A stretch of 64,000 nt of DNA from CAYFZO01 sp965226235 (GCA_965226235.1 OZ245335.1:1550001-1614000); one strand, 5' to 3'. Shown: positions 38,186 to 47,171, counted from the stretch's first letter. Notes: generated from the sequence alone by a model not told the origin. Made by a program: numbers and translations.

Positions 38186-39535
38186 ATGGTCCAAGAACCA
38201 GAAACCCAGGCACAGTACGGCGCAGATTCACGAACGGAGCAAGTGTATTTCACCGTGTGCATGCCGGAGCACGTGGGAATGGCAGACCATCTGAACAGTT
38301 ACAAAATCTTCAGAAAATTAGGCCTGTCACTGGGGTACGCCTACTGCCACACACGGTTGACATCGACGCGCCATTTGCTGCCAAATTCCCCTCCCAGATG
38401 GATCGGAAAAGTTCGCTTTTTCGAAAAAGCATGGTATTGGCTATCTGCAAGGCTTGGTAAAGTCATCTCTCGGACCATCTCTCGGACCATCTCCCAGGAG
38501 ATATACGATTTCCTGGGGCTAAATCAATACTTCGCCTCGGATAAAACTTCTCCGGACGCAAGCAGGTTCCCGAAAAAATCATGTTGCCATATAACTTTGT
38601 CCGACCAGCTTCTGCAGGAAAACAACATTTCCTCTTACAAAGCGTTGGAGCGTCACATAAAAAACCTCGTCTCCCAAAGAAAAAAGCCCGGCTTTCCTTT
38701 GTTGCTTGTCTTGCAAAGAAGTATTCCCTTAGAGGAGGTTTCCAGGATCCTGCACACCATTCCCGACCCCACAGACCCGTTGGACTTTCGCGCGGCCTAT
38801 TTTCAGCGGCAAAAAAAACATCCCGTGCAATCGGGGTTCGCACGCGGGCGCCTGAAAATACTTGCGCACCTGCGTCTGGGTGACCGAGGCGTTGCCTATA
38901 CGCCTTGGGGAACTTGGATATATAACCCGCCAAGATTATACCGGTGGCGGCAATGCCCGAGCGAAAACGATTTTTGGCAAGTCACAGCCACTGATTTCTA
39001 TCAATTCATGCAGAAGTTGCTTGAACACTTTCCTCCCGACACGACTGACGCACAGATTTTCTCCGACGGGTTCGAGCACACAATCAAGGGCATATGCAGA
39101 CGGAATTTGATCGTCCCCCCTCTTGCCTGGACAGAATCCAGGCTTCTGGAGAAAAGCCTGAAATGCCAGCAGCGTTTGCTTGTGTCGCAACTCAAAAGCC
39201 TGCCGAACAGCACTTGCTTTATCGGAGAAAAAAAGAGTCAGCTTTTCAAACTCGTCCATGCGGCAGTCGAAGCCGACCTCTTCATCGCCGCCTTTCCGGG
39301 ACAGAGTCATTTGCTCACATGTCTGGCGGATTTTTACAGAGATCGGACGAATATGCCTGTTGTGTTGTTGCTACACAAGCTATCCAGAGTAAAAAACACC
39401 AAAAGCATCAACATGGCCAACAATGTAATGAAGCGGCTTTGTCACATTTTTCCTGAAGGAATACCTGGAATAAACTTTGTCGATATCGACGCGTCCGACT
39501 TCCCTGGCCTGACCCGGCAAATACTGCACCAGTAG
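38186..39535 (+). CDS. glycosyltransferase-like protein (possible O-fucosyltransferase/NodZ fold)
   Basis: This 449-residue protein is carried between two inverted IS5 ends. Features seen are VGMADHLNSYKIFRKLGLSL near the N-terminus, KILAHLRLGDRGVAYTPWG near residue 230, FSDGFEHTIKGI near 292 and LFIAAFPGQSHLLTCLADF near 370. The order GxxDxLxSY, then HLRLGD, then SDG, then a C-terminal nucleotide-sugar site recalls GT23/GT65-type fucosyltransferases such as NodZ, but the match is distant. It starts 18 bp from the IS5 end, which may drive it. A sulfotransferase array follows 3.6 kb on. Confidence 0.5.
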   Translation: MVQEPETQAQYGADSRTEQVYFTVCMPEHVGMADHLNSYKIFRKLGLSLGYAYCHTRLTSTRHLLPNSPPRWIGKVRFFEKAWYWLSARLGKVISRTISRTISQEIYDFLGLNQYFASDKTSPDASRFPKKSCCHITLSDQLLQENNISSYKALERHIKNLVSQRKKPGFPLLLVLQRSIPLEEVSRILHTIPDPTDPLDFRAAYFQRQKKHPVQSGFARGRLKILAHLRLGDRGVAYTPWGTWIYNPPRLYRWRQCPSENDFWQVTATDFYQFMQKLLEHFPPDTTDAQIFSDGFEHTIKGICRRNLIVPPLAWTESRLLEKSLKCQQRLLVSQLKSLPNSTCFIGEKKSQLFKLVHAAVEADLFIAAFPGQSHLLTCLADFYRDRTNMPVVLLLHKLSRVKNTKSINMANNVMKRLCHIFPEGIPGINFVDIDASDFPGLTRQILHQ

Positions 39536-39591
39536 AAGTCGGCAGAAGAGACAACCGATCGCAATTGACCCCTTTACCTGTTCCCACATTT

Positions 39592-40345
39592 CAGGGAAAG
39601 TCTGATCAATCGACGTTGACACACAATTCCCCTGATTTGATGGAACACTGGGGAACACCGGGTTGGAAAGCGCAGGATCGCGCTGAAGTCAGGCTGATTT
39701 TACGACCTTTGTTGGCCTGTTTTGTCGGTCTTTTCGTGATTCCGGGCACAATCGGTGGATTTCAGGCGCACCAATCCTACGTGGCGCACAACAACCGGCG
39801 GCGTGCCAGATACAGATTTACCAACCCGCAGGCCACAAGCAGCCGGGTGGCGTTCTTCTCCAATCCTCGGTAACGAACTTTCGTGAAGCCAAAGATCTGC
39901 TTGAGGACCAGGAAGGGATGTTCCACCCTGGCCCTGACTTTCGACTTCGTCCGGTTGACGGCCCTGTCCCGTTCACTCAGCGGGCGGTGGCGGCATCCCC
40001 TGCGGTGGGTGCAATCCTTTGCATTGGGCGCGTGCTTGCGAAGCGTGTCTGTTTGTCCCATATAGGCCGAATCACCCCATACCCGGGTTTCACCACCGTG
40101 CAGCAACTCACCGAGTACCTGGCTGTCATGTACATTCGCCGCTGTGGCAACCGCCGAATGAATCAGCTTGCTGTGGCTGTCCACACCGATATGTCCCTTC
40201 ATGCCGAAATACCACTGGTTGCCTTTGCGAACCTGACGCATTTCCGGGTCATGGGACTTGTCCTTGTTCTTCGTCGAAGCGGGTGCGGAAATGATCGTGG
40301 CCTCCACGATGGTGCCGGTATTCACCTTCAGGCCATTTTCCGCTG
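39592..40345 (-). mobile_element. IS5-family transposase, 5'-truncated (right arm of an inverted pair)
   Basis: On the minus strand the DDE domain runs from ISAPASTKNKDKSHDPEMRQ through KGNQWYFGMKGHIGVDSHSK and ANVHDSQVLGELLHG to the same C-terminus as the left arm, with a stop near 39777. The IS end at 39592 faces the glycosyltransferase gene. The N-terminal part is replaced at about 40345 by IS481-type sequence, so the gene is broken. Confidence 0.85.
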
Positions 40346-40607
40346 CGGATTCCTCGGTGTGGTCGTTGGCCATTATAGCGGTCGAGGTAGTCCAGCAGAT
40401 GCTGGTTGAATGCCCGTAGATCCTCGCCCAGAAGGTCTTCTTCATAATCAACAAAGTCTTCCTGCACAGTGCGGTTGAAACGCTCGTTGAAAGCGTTCAT
40501 TTTCGGGCTTCTCGGGTAGGTATGGCAGTGGCGCCATCCTTGGCTCGGGCATAGTCGGCAAAGGCGCCCTGGAACTCGCTACCATTGTCCGTGAGTATCT
40601 GCTCGAT
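40345..40607 (-). mobile_element. IS481-type internal fragment
   Basis: The minus strand encodes the last DDE residues and following helices of the transposase family at 48308 (MNAFNERFNRTVQEDF, YEEDLLGEDLRAFNQHLLDY). A one-base loss near 40540 shifts the frame relative to the upstream ILTDNGSEF segment. It is cut by IS5 on one side and joined to an IS3 piece at about 40607 on the other. Confidence 0.8.
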
Positions 40608-40766
40608 GCGTACAGATCTGGTGCTGGATGCCCTGGAGCAGGTGCTGTGTTGCAGAACGCCAACCCAAGGCGTTGTTTACCACGGTGACCGTGGCAATCA
40701 GTACCTGTCGCTACGCTACACCGAGCATTTGGCTGAGGCTGGTGCAATGGCCTCGGTCGGCACAGT
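40608..40766 (+). pseudogene. IS3-family transposase OrfB, middle fragment
   Basis: The plus strand encodes RTDLVLDALEQVLCCRTPTQ and GVVYHGDRGNQYLSLRYTEH, the integrase-core region of IS3 OrfB with the second catalytic Asp. It stops matching at about 40766, where an IS1634-type element is inserted. The missing continuation resumes at 42861. Confidence 0.85.
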
Positions 40767-42860
40767 GTCGGGGACTGTTACCCCATCTTTACCAATTTCC
40801 CTGAGATTGTGGCTGGATTTTGCACGATCGGCGGTTTTTGTGGTTGTAACCTATTGATTTTTGGTGTGTGGCGGTGGAATAGCTGATGTAGTGCCATAAT
40901 ATGAATTATAAGGTTGACACCTCGGCACGTTCCCGCTACCATACTCCCCATGTTCGTCCGCCGAACCCTCACCCGCCGTACCGGCGGCCAGGACTACCAC
41001 TCCCACCGCCTCGTGCACAGCGAGCGCGACGGCGCCAAGGTGCACCAGCGCACGCTGCTGAACCTCGGCAATTTCGACATCCCCAAGGCACAGTGGCCGG
41101 CACTGTGCCGGCGCATCGACGAGATCTTGAACGGTCAGGCGCCGCTGCTCGACGAGGTGCCGGGCGCCGTCGAGGACGAGGCGCAACGGATCGCCGCGCA
41201 ACTGCTGGCCCGAAGCCGGGCGGGGGACGCGGAGGCGGCGCGCGATCTGGTTACGGTGGATGTGGATACGCTTTCGTTGACGCGCCCACGCAGCGTCGGT
41301 GTCGAGCAGGTGGGGCTGTGGGCGATCAAGCGGTTGGGTCTGGTGGAATTGTTGGCCGGGCTGGGGGTCAACGCGGCCTTGCGCATGGCGGCGCTGGGTT
41401 CGATCGTGGCGCGGTTGGCGTATCCGGCCTCGGAGCGGGCGACGCACGCCTGGCTTCGGGAGCGCAGCGCGCTGGGGGAGTTGCTCAAGGTGGACTTCGA
41501 GACCATGGGGGCTATGCAGTTGTACCGGGCATCCGATGCGCTGATCAAGCACCGCGAAGCGATCGAGGCGCATCTGTTCGATCGGGCGATAGACCTGTTC
41601 GATCTGGCGCCGACGGTGACGCTCTACGATTTGACGAACACCTTCTACGAGGGCGAGGCGGCGGATCAGCCCAACGCGCGGCGGGGTCATTCGAAGGAGA
41701 AGCGTAGCGATTGCAAGTTGCTGACGCTGGGGCTGGGGCTGGATGCGGGCGGCTTCGTGCGGCGCTCGCGGGTGTTCGCGGGCAACGTCAAGGAAGACCG
41801 GACCCTGCAAGGTATGCTCGAGGCGCTCGGGGCGCCGCCGGGGTCGCGCGTGGTGCTCGACCGGGGCATCGCCACACAGGCGCAGATCGACTGGCTTGCC
41901 GAGCACGGTTACCGCTACATCGTGGTCAGCCGCGAGCGCCGGCGCCGGTTCGACGCCGAGGCGGCCACGGCCCATCGCACCCGCACGGGCGGCACGGTGC
42001 ATCTGGAGAAGGTGGCCGATCCCGATGGCGGCGAGGTGCGGTTGTACTGTTACTCCGAGGAACGGGCGAACAAGGAACGCGGTATCGCCGAGCTTTTTGC
42101 GGCACGCTTCGAGCGGGGTCTCAAAGCGCTCGACGAGGGGCTGTCGCGGCCGCGCACGCAGAAGAAGCCGGACAAGATCTGGCAGCGCATCGGGCGACTT
42201 AAGGAGAAAAGCCGCGGCGTCGGCCAGCACTACGACATTGAGGTCGAGGCCAACGAGACGGGCGAGCGGGCGGTGGCAGTGCGCTGGCGGAAAAAGCCCG
42301 TGACGGGCACGATGCTCACCCATCCCGGCGTCTATTGTCTGCGCAGCAACGAGATCGACTGGAGCGAGCAGCGGCTGTGGCGCACCTACACCCTGCTCAC
42401 GGATCTCGAGGCGGTGTTCCGTGCCCTGAAATCCGAACTGGGCCTGCGCCCCATCCATCACCGCAAGGCGCGCCGCGCCGAGGGGCATCTGTTCATCACG
42501 GTAATCGCCTACCAACTCGTCCAGGTGATCCGCCGGCGCCTGGCCGAGCGCGGCGACGAGCCGATCCGCAGTGCGAGCTGGACGACGCTCAGGCGGATAC
42601 TCGGCGGGCGCCAACGCGTGACCGCGACGTTCAAGCGCGCCGACAGGCGCACCGTGCATGTGCGCAAGGCGACGCGTGCAGAGCCGAAACAACAGGCGAT
42701 ACTCGATGCCTTGGGAATTACTTTATCGGCCGGGGGGACGCAGAAGGCGATCGTCTGAGCCGAAATCATCGGGTGCGGCGCGAATGTAGTGCCATACACG
42801 CGATTCTAACAACGTAACCCGTTGAGATATAAAGATTTATTTTTTTTGTTGGTAAACTTG
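40767..42860 (+). mobile_element. IS1634-type insertion element inside an IS3 gene
   Basis: This element of about 2.1 kb interrupts the IS3 OrfB frame. Near its ends lie partial inverted repeats: CATCTTTACCAA at about 40784-40795 and its near-complement TTGGTAAACTTG at 42849-42860. It carries one complete transposase gene (40950-42758). Exact ends and target duplication cannot be fixed by eye. Confidence 0.75.
40950..42758 (+). CDS. IS1634-family transposase
   Basis: This is an intact DDE transposase of about 602 residues. The N-terminus MFVRRTLTRRTGGQDYHSHR with LVHSERDGAK is typical of the IS1634 group. Catalytic stretches are TLYDLTNTFYEG (first Asp), VVLDRGIATQAQIDWL (second Asp region) and LLTDLEAVFRALKSELGLRPIHH (Glu region). 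I prefer ATG 40950 over an upstream frame start at 40914, because relatives begin at this motif. A long antisense frame over the same DNA is a composition artefact of high GC. Confidence 0.88.
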   Translation: MFVRRTLTRRTGGQDYHSHRLVHSERDGAKVHQRTLLNLGNFDIPKAQWPALCRRIDEILNGQAPLLDEVPGAVEDEAQRIAAQLLARSRAGDAEAARDLVTVDVDTLSLTRPRSVGVEQVGLWAIKRLGLVELLAGLGVNAALRMAALGSIVARLAYPASERATHAWLRERSALGELLKVDFETMGAMQLYRASDALIKHREAIEAHLFDRAIDLFDLAPTVTLYDLTNTFYEGEAADQPNARRGHSKEKRSDCKLLTLGLGLDAGGFVRRSRVFAGNVKEDRTLQGMLEALGAPPGSRVVLDRGIATQAQIDWLAEHGYRYIVVSRERRRRFDAEAATAHRTRTGGTVHLEKVADPDGGEVRLYCYSEERANKERGIAELFAARFERGLKALDEGLSRPRTQKKPDKIWQRIGRLKEKSRGVGQHYDIEVEANETGERAVAVRWRKKPVTGTMLTHPGVYCLRSNEIDWSEQRLWRTYTLLTDLEAVFRALKSELGLRPIHHRKARRAEGHLFITVIAYQLVQVIRRRLAERGDEPIRSASWTTLRRILGGRQRVTATFKRADRRTVHVRKATRAEPKQQAILDALGITLSAGGTQKAIV

Positions 42861-43100
42861 GGTTACGACAACGCACTGGCCGAGACGATCATCGGTGTGT
42901 ACAAGACGGAGGTGATCCGCCGCCGCGGTCCGTGGCATACGCTCAAGCAAGTGGAACATGCGACCCTGGAATGGGTGGACTGGTTCAACAACCGCAGATT
43001 GTTGGGGGCAATTGGCCACGTGTCTCTTGAGGAGGTGGAAATGGTGTATTGTTACCACTTGACTCAAACAAAACAGTCTCTGGAACTCTTGGGGCGGTTT
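42861..43100 (+). pseudogene. IS3-family transposase OrfB, 3' fragment and right end
   Basis: The frame resumes as GYDNALAETIIGVYKTEVIR with RRGPWHTL and DWFNNRRLLGAIGHVSLEEVE, the C-terminal third of IS3 OrfB with the catalytic Glu. The usual stop is missing and the frame stays open into the first sulfotransferase. An IS3-like end (CTTGGGGCGGTTTA) lies near 43090-43100. Confidence 0.85.
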
Positions 43101-43145
43101 AAACGCACGGGTTTGCCCCTCTGTGAGCTTCAGCCTTTATTACCG

Positions 43146-44123
43146 ATGCTTGTTAGCAGAGATTTTATTTTTATCCATGTGCCCAAAACCGGCGGCATTT
43201 TTATGCGCAACGTGCTTCATGTTCTGTCAGAAAAAAGCCCGCATTTGTTCCTTCTCGGCTCCAGGCGTGCACCTCCAAACAGATGGCTTGCGTTTCTGCG
43301 TAAGTATTACCGCCCCACGCTAAGAAACTGGGATTATTCTCTGCACAGGTTGTTCGTAAAAAATCTTTACTGGAGGAAAGATAAGGCAAGCCTGCTGCTG
43401 ATTCGTTGGCGAGGCGCTAGGCGAAGGAAATCTGGTTTCAATGTGCAGCATGCGAATTGCGAGTGTATACCCGAAGTTCACCAGCACAAACTGGTACTTT
43501 CCATAAAGCGGGATCCGCTTGCATACCATGTGTCCTGCTACTGCTTCCGGGGTGGACGCGTATTTTGGTGGAGAAAACGGTACTGGGAACAACAATACCA
43601 ACGAGCGGTGTCCAAGAGAGAAGTATGCAGGATCAATTCCAGGCAAGAGGGCGTTCCTGACTTCGGTGAATTCGTAAGGTTTTTCAACGAAAAGTTCCCT
43701 CGCATGCATTTTTTCAGGCATAAGCGTTGCCGCCTGCCCTCGTCCATCGGGTTTATGAGTTACATTTATATCTGGTATTTTTTCAGGGAGCCTATGAAGG
43801 TGCTTTCCAAAACCGATGTGCAACTGGCCGAGTATTTTGAGAGTCAGCGTTACCGGCAGGACATGTACCGGGTGCACTTTCTTCGCACGGAGCATCTGAA
43901 CGCCGACATGCACGATTTTCTTTTAAGCAGAGGTTTTGACCGGGAGGTGCTCAGGTTCATTCCAGCACAGGGAAAAGTCAACGTGAGCGTGGCAACGGAC
44001 CCTGCAGCCTGGTTTACCTCGGAGCTCATCGACTACGTTAAGGAGAAGAACCGGATTTACTATCGATATTTCTGGTGTGACGGCAGCGCGGAATCGACGG
44101 GAGCGCTCGATGGTCGCGTCTGA
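43146..44123 (+). CDS. sulfotransferase family protein, array copy 1
   Basis: This 325-residue protein is predicted to transfer sulfate from PAPS. The 5'-phosphosulfate loop IFIHVPKTGGIF is at residues 8-19 and the 3'-phosphate motif VLSIKRDPLAYHVSCYCF near residue 117. ATG 43146 aligns with the later copies, though the frame is open back through the IS3 transposase. Residues about 18-100 differ strongly from the other copies, whereas the rest is close to identical. The acceptor is unknown; a surface glycan is plausible. Confidence 0.8.
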   Translation: MLVSRDFIFIHVPKTGGIFMRNVLHVLSEKSPHLFLLGSRRAPPNRWLAFLRKYYRPTLRNWDYSLHRLFVKNLYWRKDKASLLLIRWRGARRRKSGFNVQHANCECIPEVHQHKLVLSIKRDPLAYHVSCYCFRGGRVFWWRKRYWEQQYQRAVSKREVCRINSRQEGVPDFGEFVRFFNEKFPRMHFFRHKRCRLPSSIGFMSYIYIWYFFREPMKVLSKTDVQLAEYFESQRYRQDMYRVHFLRTEHLNADMHDFLLSRGFDREVLRFIPAQGKVNVSVATDPAAWFTSELIDYVKEKNRIYYRYFWCDGSAESTGALDGRV

Positions 44124-44159
44124 CCGACCTGTCCCGCGTTTACTTTGGTCATAGCGCCG

Positions 44160-45131
44160 ATGTGGGTGAGTAAGGATTTTGTTTTTATCCATGTGCCCAA
44201 AACCGGCGGCAGTTTTGTTCGTTCTATTCTGTCAAAAGAAAGCCTGCCTTTGCTCCGTATAAGACATTACCATGGCGGTTTATTGAGCAAGTGGCTGCTA
44301 ATAAAGGGTGGCGTTTTTTTTACGCAAGGTGCGGGCAAAAACCTGTACTACCGGAGGAAAAATAAATGGAGTTGGGTGCCGATTCGTTGGGTGGAGGCTG
44401 TGCGCAAAGTCCACCGCCGTTTAGTTTTTATGTGGTCTCCGAGAGGTCCGATGATTCATGCGAATTGCGAGCGTATACCGGAAGCACACCAGCACAAACC
44501 GGTGCTTTCCATAAAGCGGGATCCGCTTGCATACCATGTGTCCTGCTACTGTTATGAGGATGGCACCGTGTTTGGGTGGAAACAAGGGTACTGGCACCAG
44601 CAGTATCAGCAAGCGGCGTCCAGGAAAGAGAAAAACAGGATCAATTCCAGGCAGGAGGAGGTTCCTGACTTCGGTGAATTCGTAAGGTTTTTCAACGAAG
44701 AGTCGCCCCGCATGCATTTTTTCAGGCATGAGCACTGCCGCCTGCCCTCGTCCATCGGGTTTATGAGTTACATTTATATCTGGTATTTTTTCAGGGAGCC
44801 TATGAAGGTGCTTTCCAAAACCGATGCACAACTGGCCGAGTATTTTAAGAGTCAGCGTTACCGGCAGGACATGTACCGGGTGCACTTTCTTCGCACGGAG
44901 CATCTGAACGCCGACATGCACGATTTTCTTTTGAGCGGAGGTTTTGACCGGGAGGTGCTCAGGTCCATTCCAGCGCTGGAAAAAACTAACGTGAGCGTTA
45001 AAAAGGATCCCGAGACTTGGTTCACCCCGGGGCTCATCGACTATATCGAAGAGAAGAACTGGATTTACTATCGGTATTTCTGGCGTGACGACAGCGCGGA
45101 ATCGACGGGAGCGCTAGATGGTCGCGTCTGA
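44160..45131 (+). CDS. sulfotransferase family protein, array copy 2
   Basis: This 323-residue protein has the same PAPS-binding loop (FVFIHVPKTGGSFVR) and 3'-phosphate motif as copy 1. Its segment from residue 18 to about 100 (beginning SFVRSILSKESLPLLRIRHY) is its own, including different length and composition, and then HANCERIPEAHQHKPVLSIK restores identity. It follows copy 1 after a 36-bp spacer that is almost the same between all copies. No clear ribosome site precedes the ATG; a TTG at 44145 is an alternative. Confidence 0.8.
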   Translation: MWVSKDFVFIHVPKTGGSFVRSILSKESLPLLRIRHYHGGLLSKWLLIKGGVFFTQGAGKNLYYRRKNKWSWVPIRWVEAVRKVHRRLVFMWSPRGPMIHANCERIPEAHQHKPVLSIKRDPLAYHVSCYCYEDGTVFGWKQGYWHQQYQQAASRKEKNRINSRQEEVPDFGEFVRFFNEESPRMHFFRHEHCRLPSSIGFMSYIYIWYFFREPMKVLSKTDAQLAEYFKSQRYRQDMYRVHFLRTEHLNADMHDFLLSGGFDREVLRSIPALEKTNVSVKKDPETWFTPGLIDYIEEKNWIYYRYFWRDDSAESTGALDGRV

Positions 45132-45167
45132 CCGGCCTGTCCCGCGTTTACTTTGGTCATAGCGCCG

Positions 45168-46187
45168 ATGTGGGTGAGTAAGGATTTTATTTTTATCCAT
45201 GTGCCCAAAACCGGCGGCAATTTTGTTCGCGCCGTTCTCGTTCTGTTAGAAAAAAGCCTGCATTTGCCCCGTATCCGCCCTGCTTCTGGCAAGTGGCGTG
45301 TTTTTCTAAGTGGGTGGTACTGGCGTACCGTGCTGGAAATGTGGCATGCCACGCCGACAGGCTGGCGTGTTTCTCTGCACAGGTCGTTGGCAAAAAGCCT
45401 GTACCGGAGAAAAGGCAAAGCGAGCCTGCTACTGATTCGTTGGTTGTGGACCTTGCGTAGGACGTTCGATCGTCTGTATCCGCAACGGTGGTCTCCGAGG
45501 GATCTGATGCTTCATGCGAACTGCGAGTGTATACCGGAAGCGCACCAGCACAAACCGGTGCTTTCCATAAAGCGGGATCCGCTTGCATACCATGTGTCCT
45601 GCTACTGTTATCGGGATGGCGCCGTGTTTTGGTGGAGAAAACGGTATTGGCACCAACAGTATCAGCAAGCGGCGTCCAGGAAAGAGGAAGACAGGATCAA
45701 TTCCAGGCAGGAGGAGATTCCTGACTTCGGTGAATTCGTAAGGTTTTTCAACGAAGAGTTGCCCCGCATGCATTTTTTCAGGCATAAGCGCTGCCGTCTG
45801 CCCTCGTCCATCGGGTTTATGAGTTACATTTATATCTGGTATTTTTTCAGGGAGCCTATGAAGGTGCTTTCCAAAACCGATGTGCAACTGGCCGAGTATT
45901 TTGAGAGTCAGCGTTACCGGCAGGACATGTGCCGGGTACACTTTCTTCGCACGGGGCATCTGAATGCCGATCTGCACGATTTTCTTTTGAGCGGAGGTTT
46001 TGACCGGGAGGTGCTCAGGTTCATTCCAGCGCAGGAAAAAGCTAACGTGAGCGTTAAAAAGGATCCCGAGACTTGGTTCACCCCGGGGCTCATCGACTAT
46101 ATCGAAGAGAAGAACTGGATTTACTATCGGTATTTCTGGCGTGACGACAGCGCGGGATCGACGGAGACGCTAGATGGTCGCGTCTGA
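45168..46187 (+). CDS. sulfotransferase family protein, array copy 3
   Basis: This is the longest copy, at 339 residues. It has the loop FIFIHVPKTGGNFVR, then a variable part of about 100 residues with Trp-rich stretches (SGWYWRTVLEMWHATPTGWR), then the shared C-terminal two-thirds from HANCECIPEAHQ on. It shares RSLAKSLYRRKGKASL with the truncated copy 4, while copy 1 has a related but diverged version. This mosaic pattern suggests recombination or gene conversion among copies. Confidence 0.8.
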   Translation: MWVSKDFIFIHVPKTGGNFVRAVLVLLEKSLHLPRIRPASGKWRVFLSGWYWRTVLEMWHATPTGWRVSLHRSLAKSLYRRKGKASLLLIRWLWTLRRTFDRLYPQRWSPRDLMLHANCECIPEAHQHKPVLSIKRDPLAYHVSCYCYRDGAVFWWRKRYWHQQYQQAASRKEEDRINSRQEEIPDFGEFVRFFNEELPRMHFFRHKRCRLPSSIGFMSYIYIWYFFREPMKVLSKTDVQLAEYFESQRYRQDMCRVHFLRTGHLNADLHDFLLSGGFDREVLRFIPAQEKANVSVKKDPETWFTPGLIDYIEEKNWIYYRYFWRDDSAGSTETLDGRV

Positions 46188-46223
46188 CCGGCCTGTCCCG
46201 CGTTTACTTTGGTCATAGCGCCG

Positions 46224-46430
46224 ATGTGGGTGAGTAAGGATTTTGTTTTTATCCATGTGCCCAAAACCGGCGGCAATTTTGTTCGCGCCGTTCTGTCAGA
46301 AAAAAGCCTGCATTTGCCCCGTATCCGCCCCTCGCGTCCTGTTTCTGGCAAGTGGCGTGTTTCTCTGCACAGGTCGTTGGCAAAAAGCCTGTACCGGAGA
46401 AAAGGCAAAGCGAGCCTGATACTGATCCCG
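46224..46430 (+). pseudogene. sulfotransferase, array copy 4, truncated
   Basis: It starts like the other copies (MWVSKDFVFIHVPKTGG), keeps a short variable region and RSLAKSLYRRKGKASLIL, and then breaks at about 46430 into unrelated DNA leading to wrbA. The 3'-phosphate motif and the entire C-terminal region are absent, so no activity is expected. It may serve as a donor of 5' sequence to the other copies. Confidence 0.82.
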
Positions 46431-46574
46431 TGTTGCGCGGGTGTGCCAGAACCTGGAGGAGGTGCGCGCGCGAGCCTGCGCTACCGCGATCACGCGCCCG
46501 AGGGATGTTCGGCATGGCTGCCGGTGTGCACCGCCAGTCGGGCGCAGGTTTCTTCCCCGCGCCAGGGGGCTCCC

Positions 46575-47171
46575 TTAGTCCGCTGCGAGTCGGTGGGCGA
46601 CTTCAGCGACGCGGCGCCCCAGCGCACGGCACAACGCTGTTTCGTCCTGGGTAAGCGGCAGTGTACTGTCCTTGCCTGCGACGTGGCTCGCGCCGTAAGG
46701 CGTGCCGCCGCTGCGCGTGGTGATGAGTTGTGACTCGCTGAAGGGAATGCCGCAGATCAGCATGCCGTGGTGCAGCAGAGGCATCATCATCGTGATCAAG
46801 GTGGTTTCCTGTCCGCCGTGTGCGCTGGCCGAGGAAGTGAAGACACCGGCCGGCTTGCCGACGAGCGTACCGCTCATCCATTGCCCGCCGGTTTGGTCCA
46901 GGAAATGCTTGAGTGGAGCGGCCATGTTGCCGAAACGGGTGGGGCTGCCGAGCAGCAACCCAGCGCACCGATCGAGATCGTCGAGCGTCGCTTCGGGCGC
47001 GGTATCGGCGGACACGGCGCTATCCGTGCCCGGCGTGGTGATCGCTGGCGTGACGCGCAACCTGGCCTCGGTATCGGCAACGCTTTCGACGCCCCGTGCA
47101 ACCGCGCGCGCCATTTGCCCGACTGCGCCATAACGCGTGTAATACAGGATCAGTATCGGTAGCGGAGACAT
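46575..47171 (-). CDS. wrbA: WrbA-like NAD(P)H:quinone oxidoreductase
   Basis: This 198-residue flavodoxin-fold protein reduces quinones by two electrons and is linked to oxidative stress. The FMN phosphate loop region YYTRYGAVGQMARAVARG, then GSPTRFGNMAAPLKHFLDQT, and HGGQETTLITMMMPLLHHGM are typical. The ATG at 47171 is chosen because the protein family starts here; the longer upstream frame crosses the neighbouring gene. The stop lies close to the truncated sulfotransferase, in the convergent direction. Confidence 0.88.
   Translation of the reverse strand: MSPLPILILYYTRYGAVGQMARAVARGVESVADTEARLRVTPAITTPGTDSAVSADTAPEATLDDLDRCAGLLLGSPTRFGNMAAPLKHFLDQTGGQWMSGTLVGKPAGVFTSSASAHGGQETTLITMMMPLLHHGMLICGIPFSESQLITTRSGGTPYGASHVAGKDSTLPLTQDETALCRALGRRVAEVAHRLAAD

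Noticed and set aside
40851..42692. 613-codon minus-strand open frame opposite the IS1634 transposase
   Set aside because: It is the antisense of a GC-rich gene, with Arg/His/Pro-rich composition and no family signature; the plus strand has clear DDE motifs.
46430..46574. Coding sequence between truncated sulfotransferase and wrbA
   Set aside because: Frames on both strands are short and unrelated to known families; it is most likely scrap at a recombination junction.
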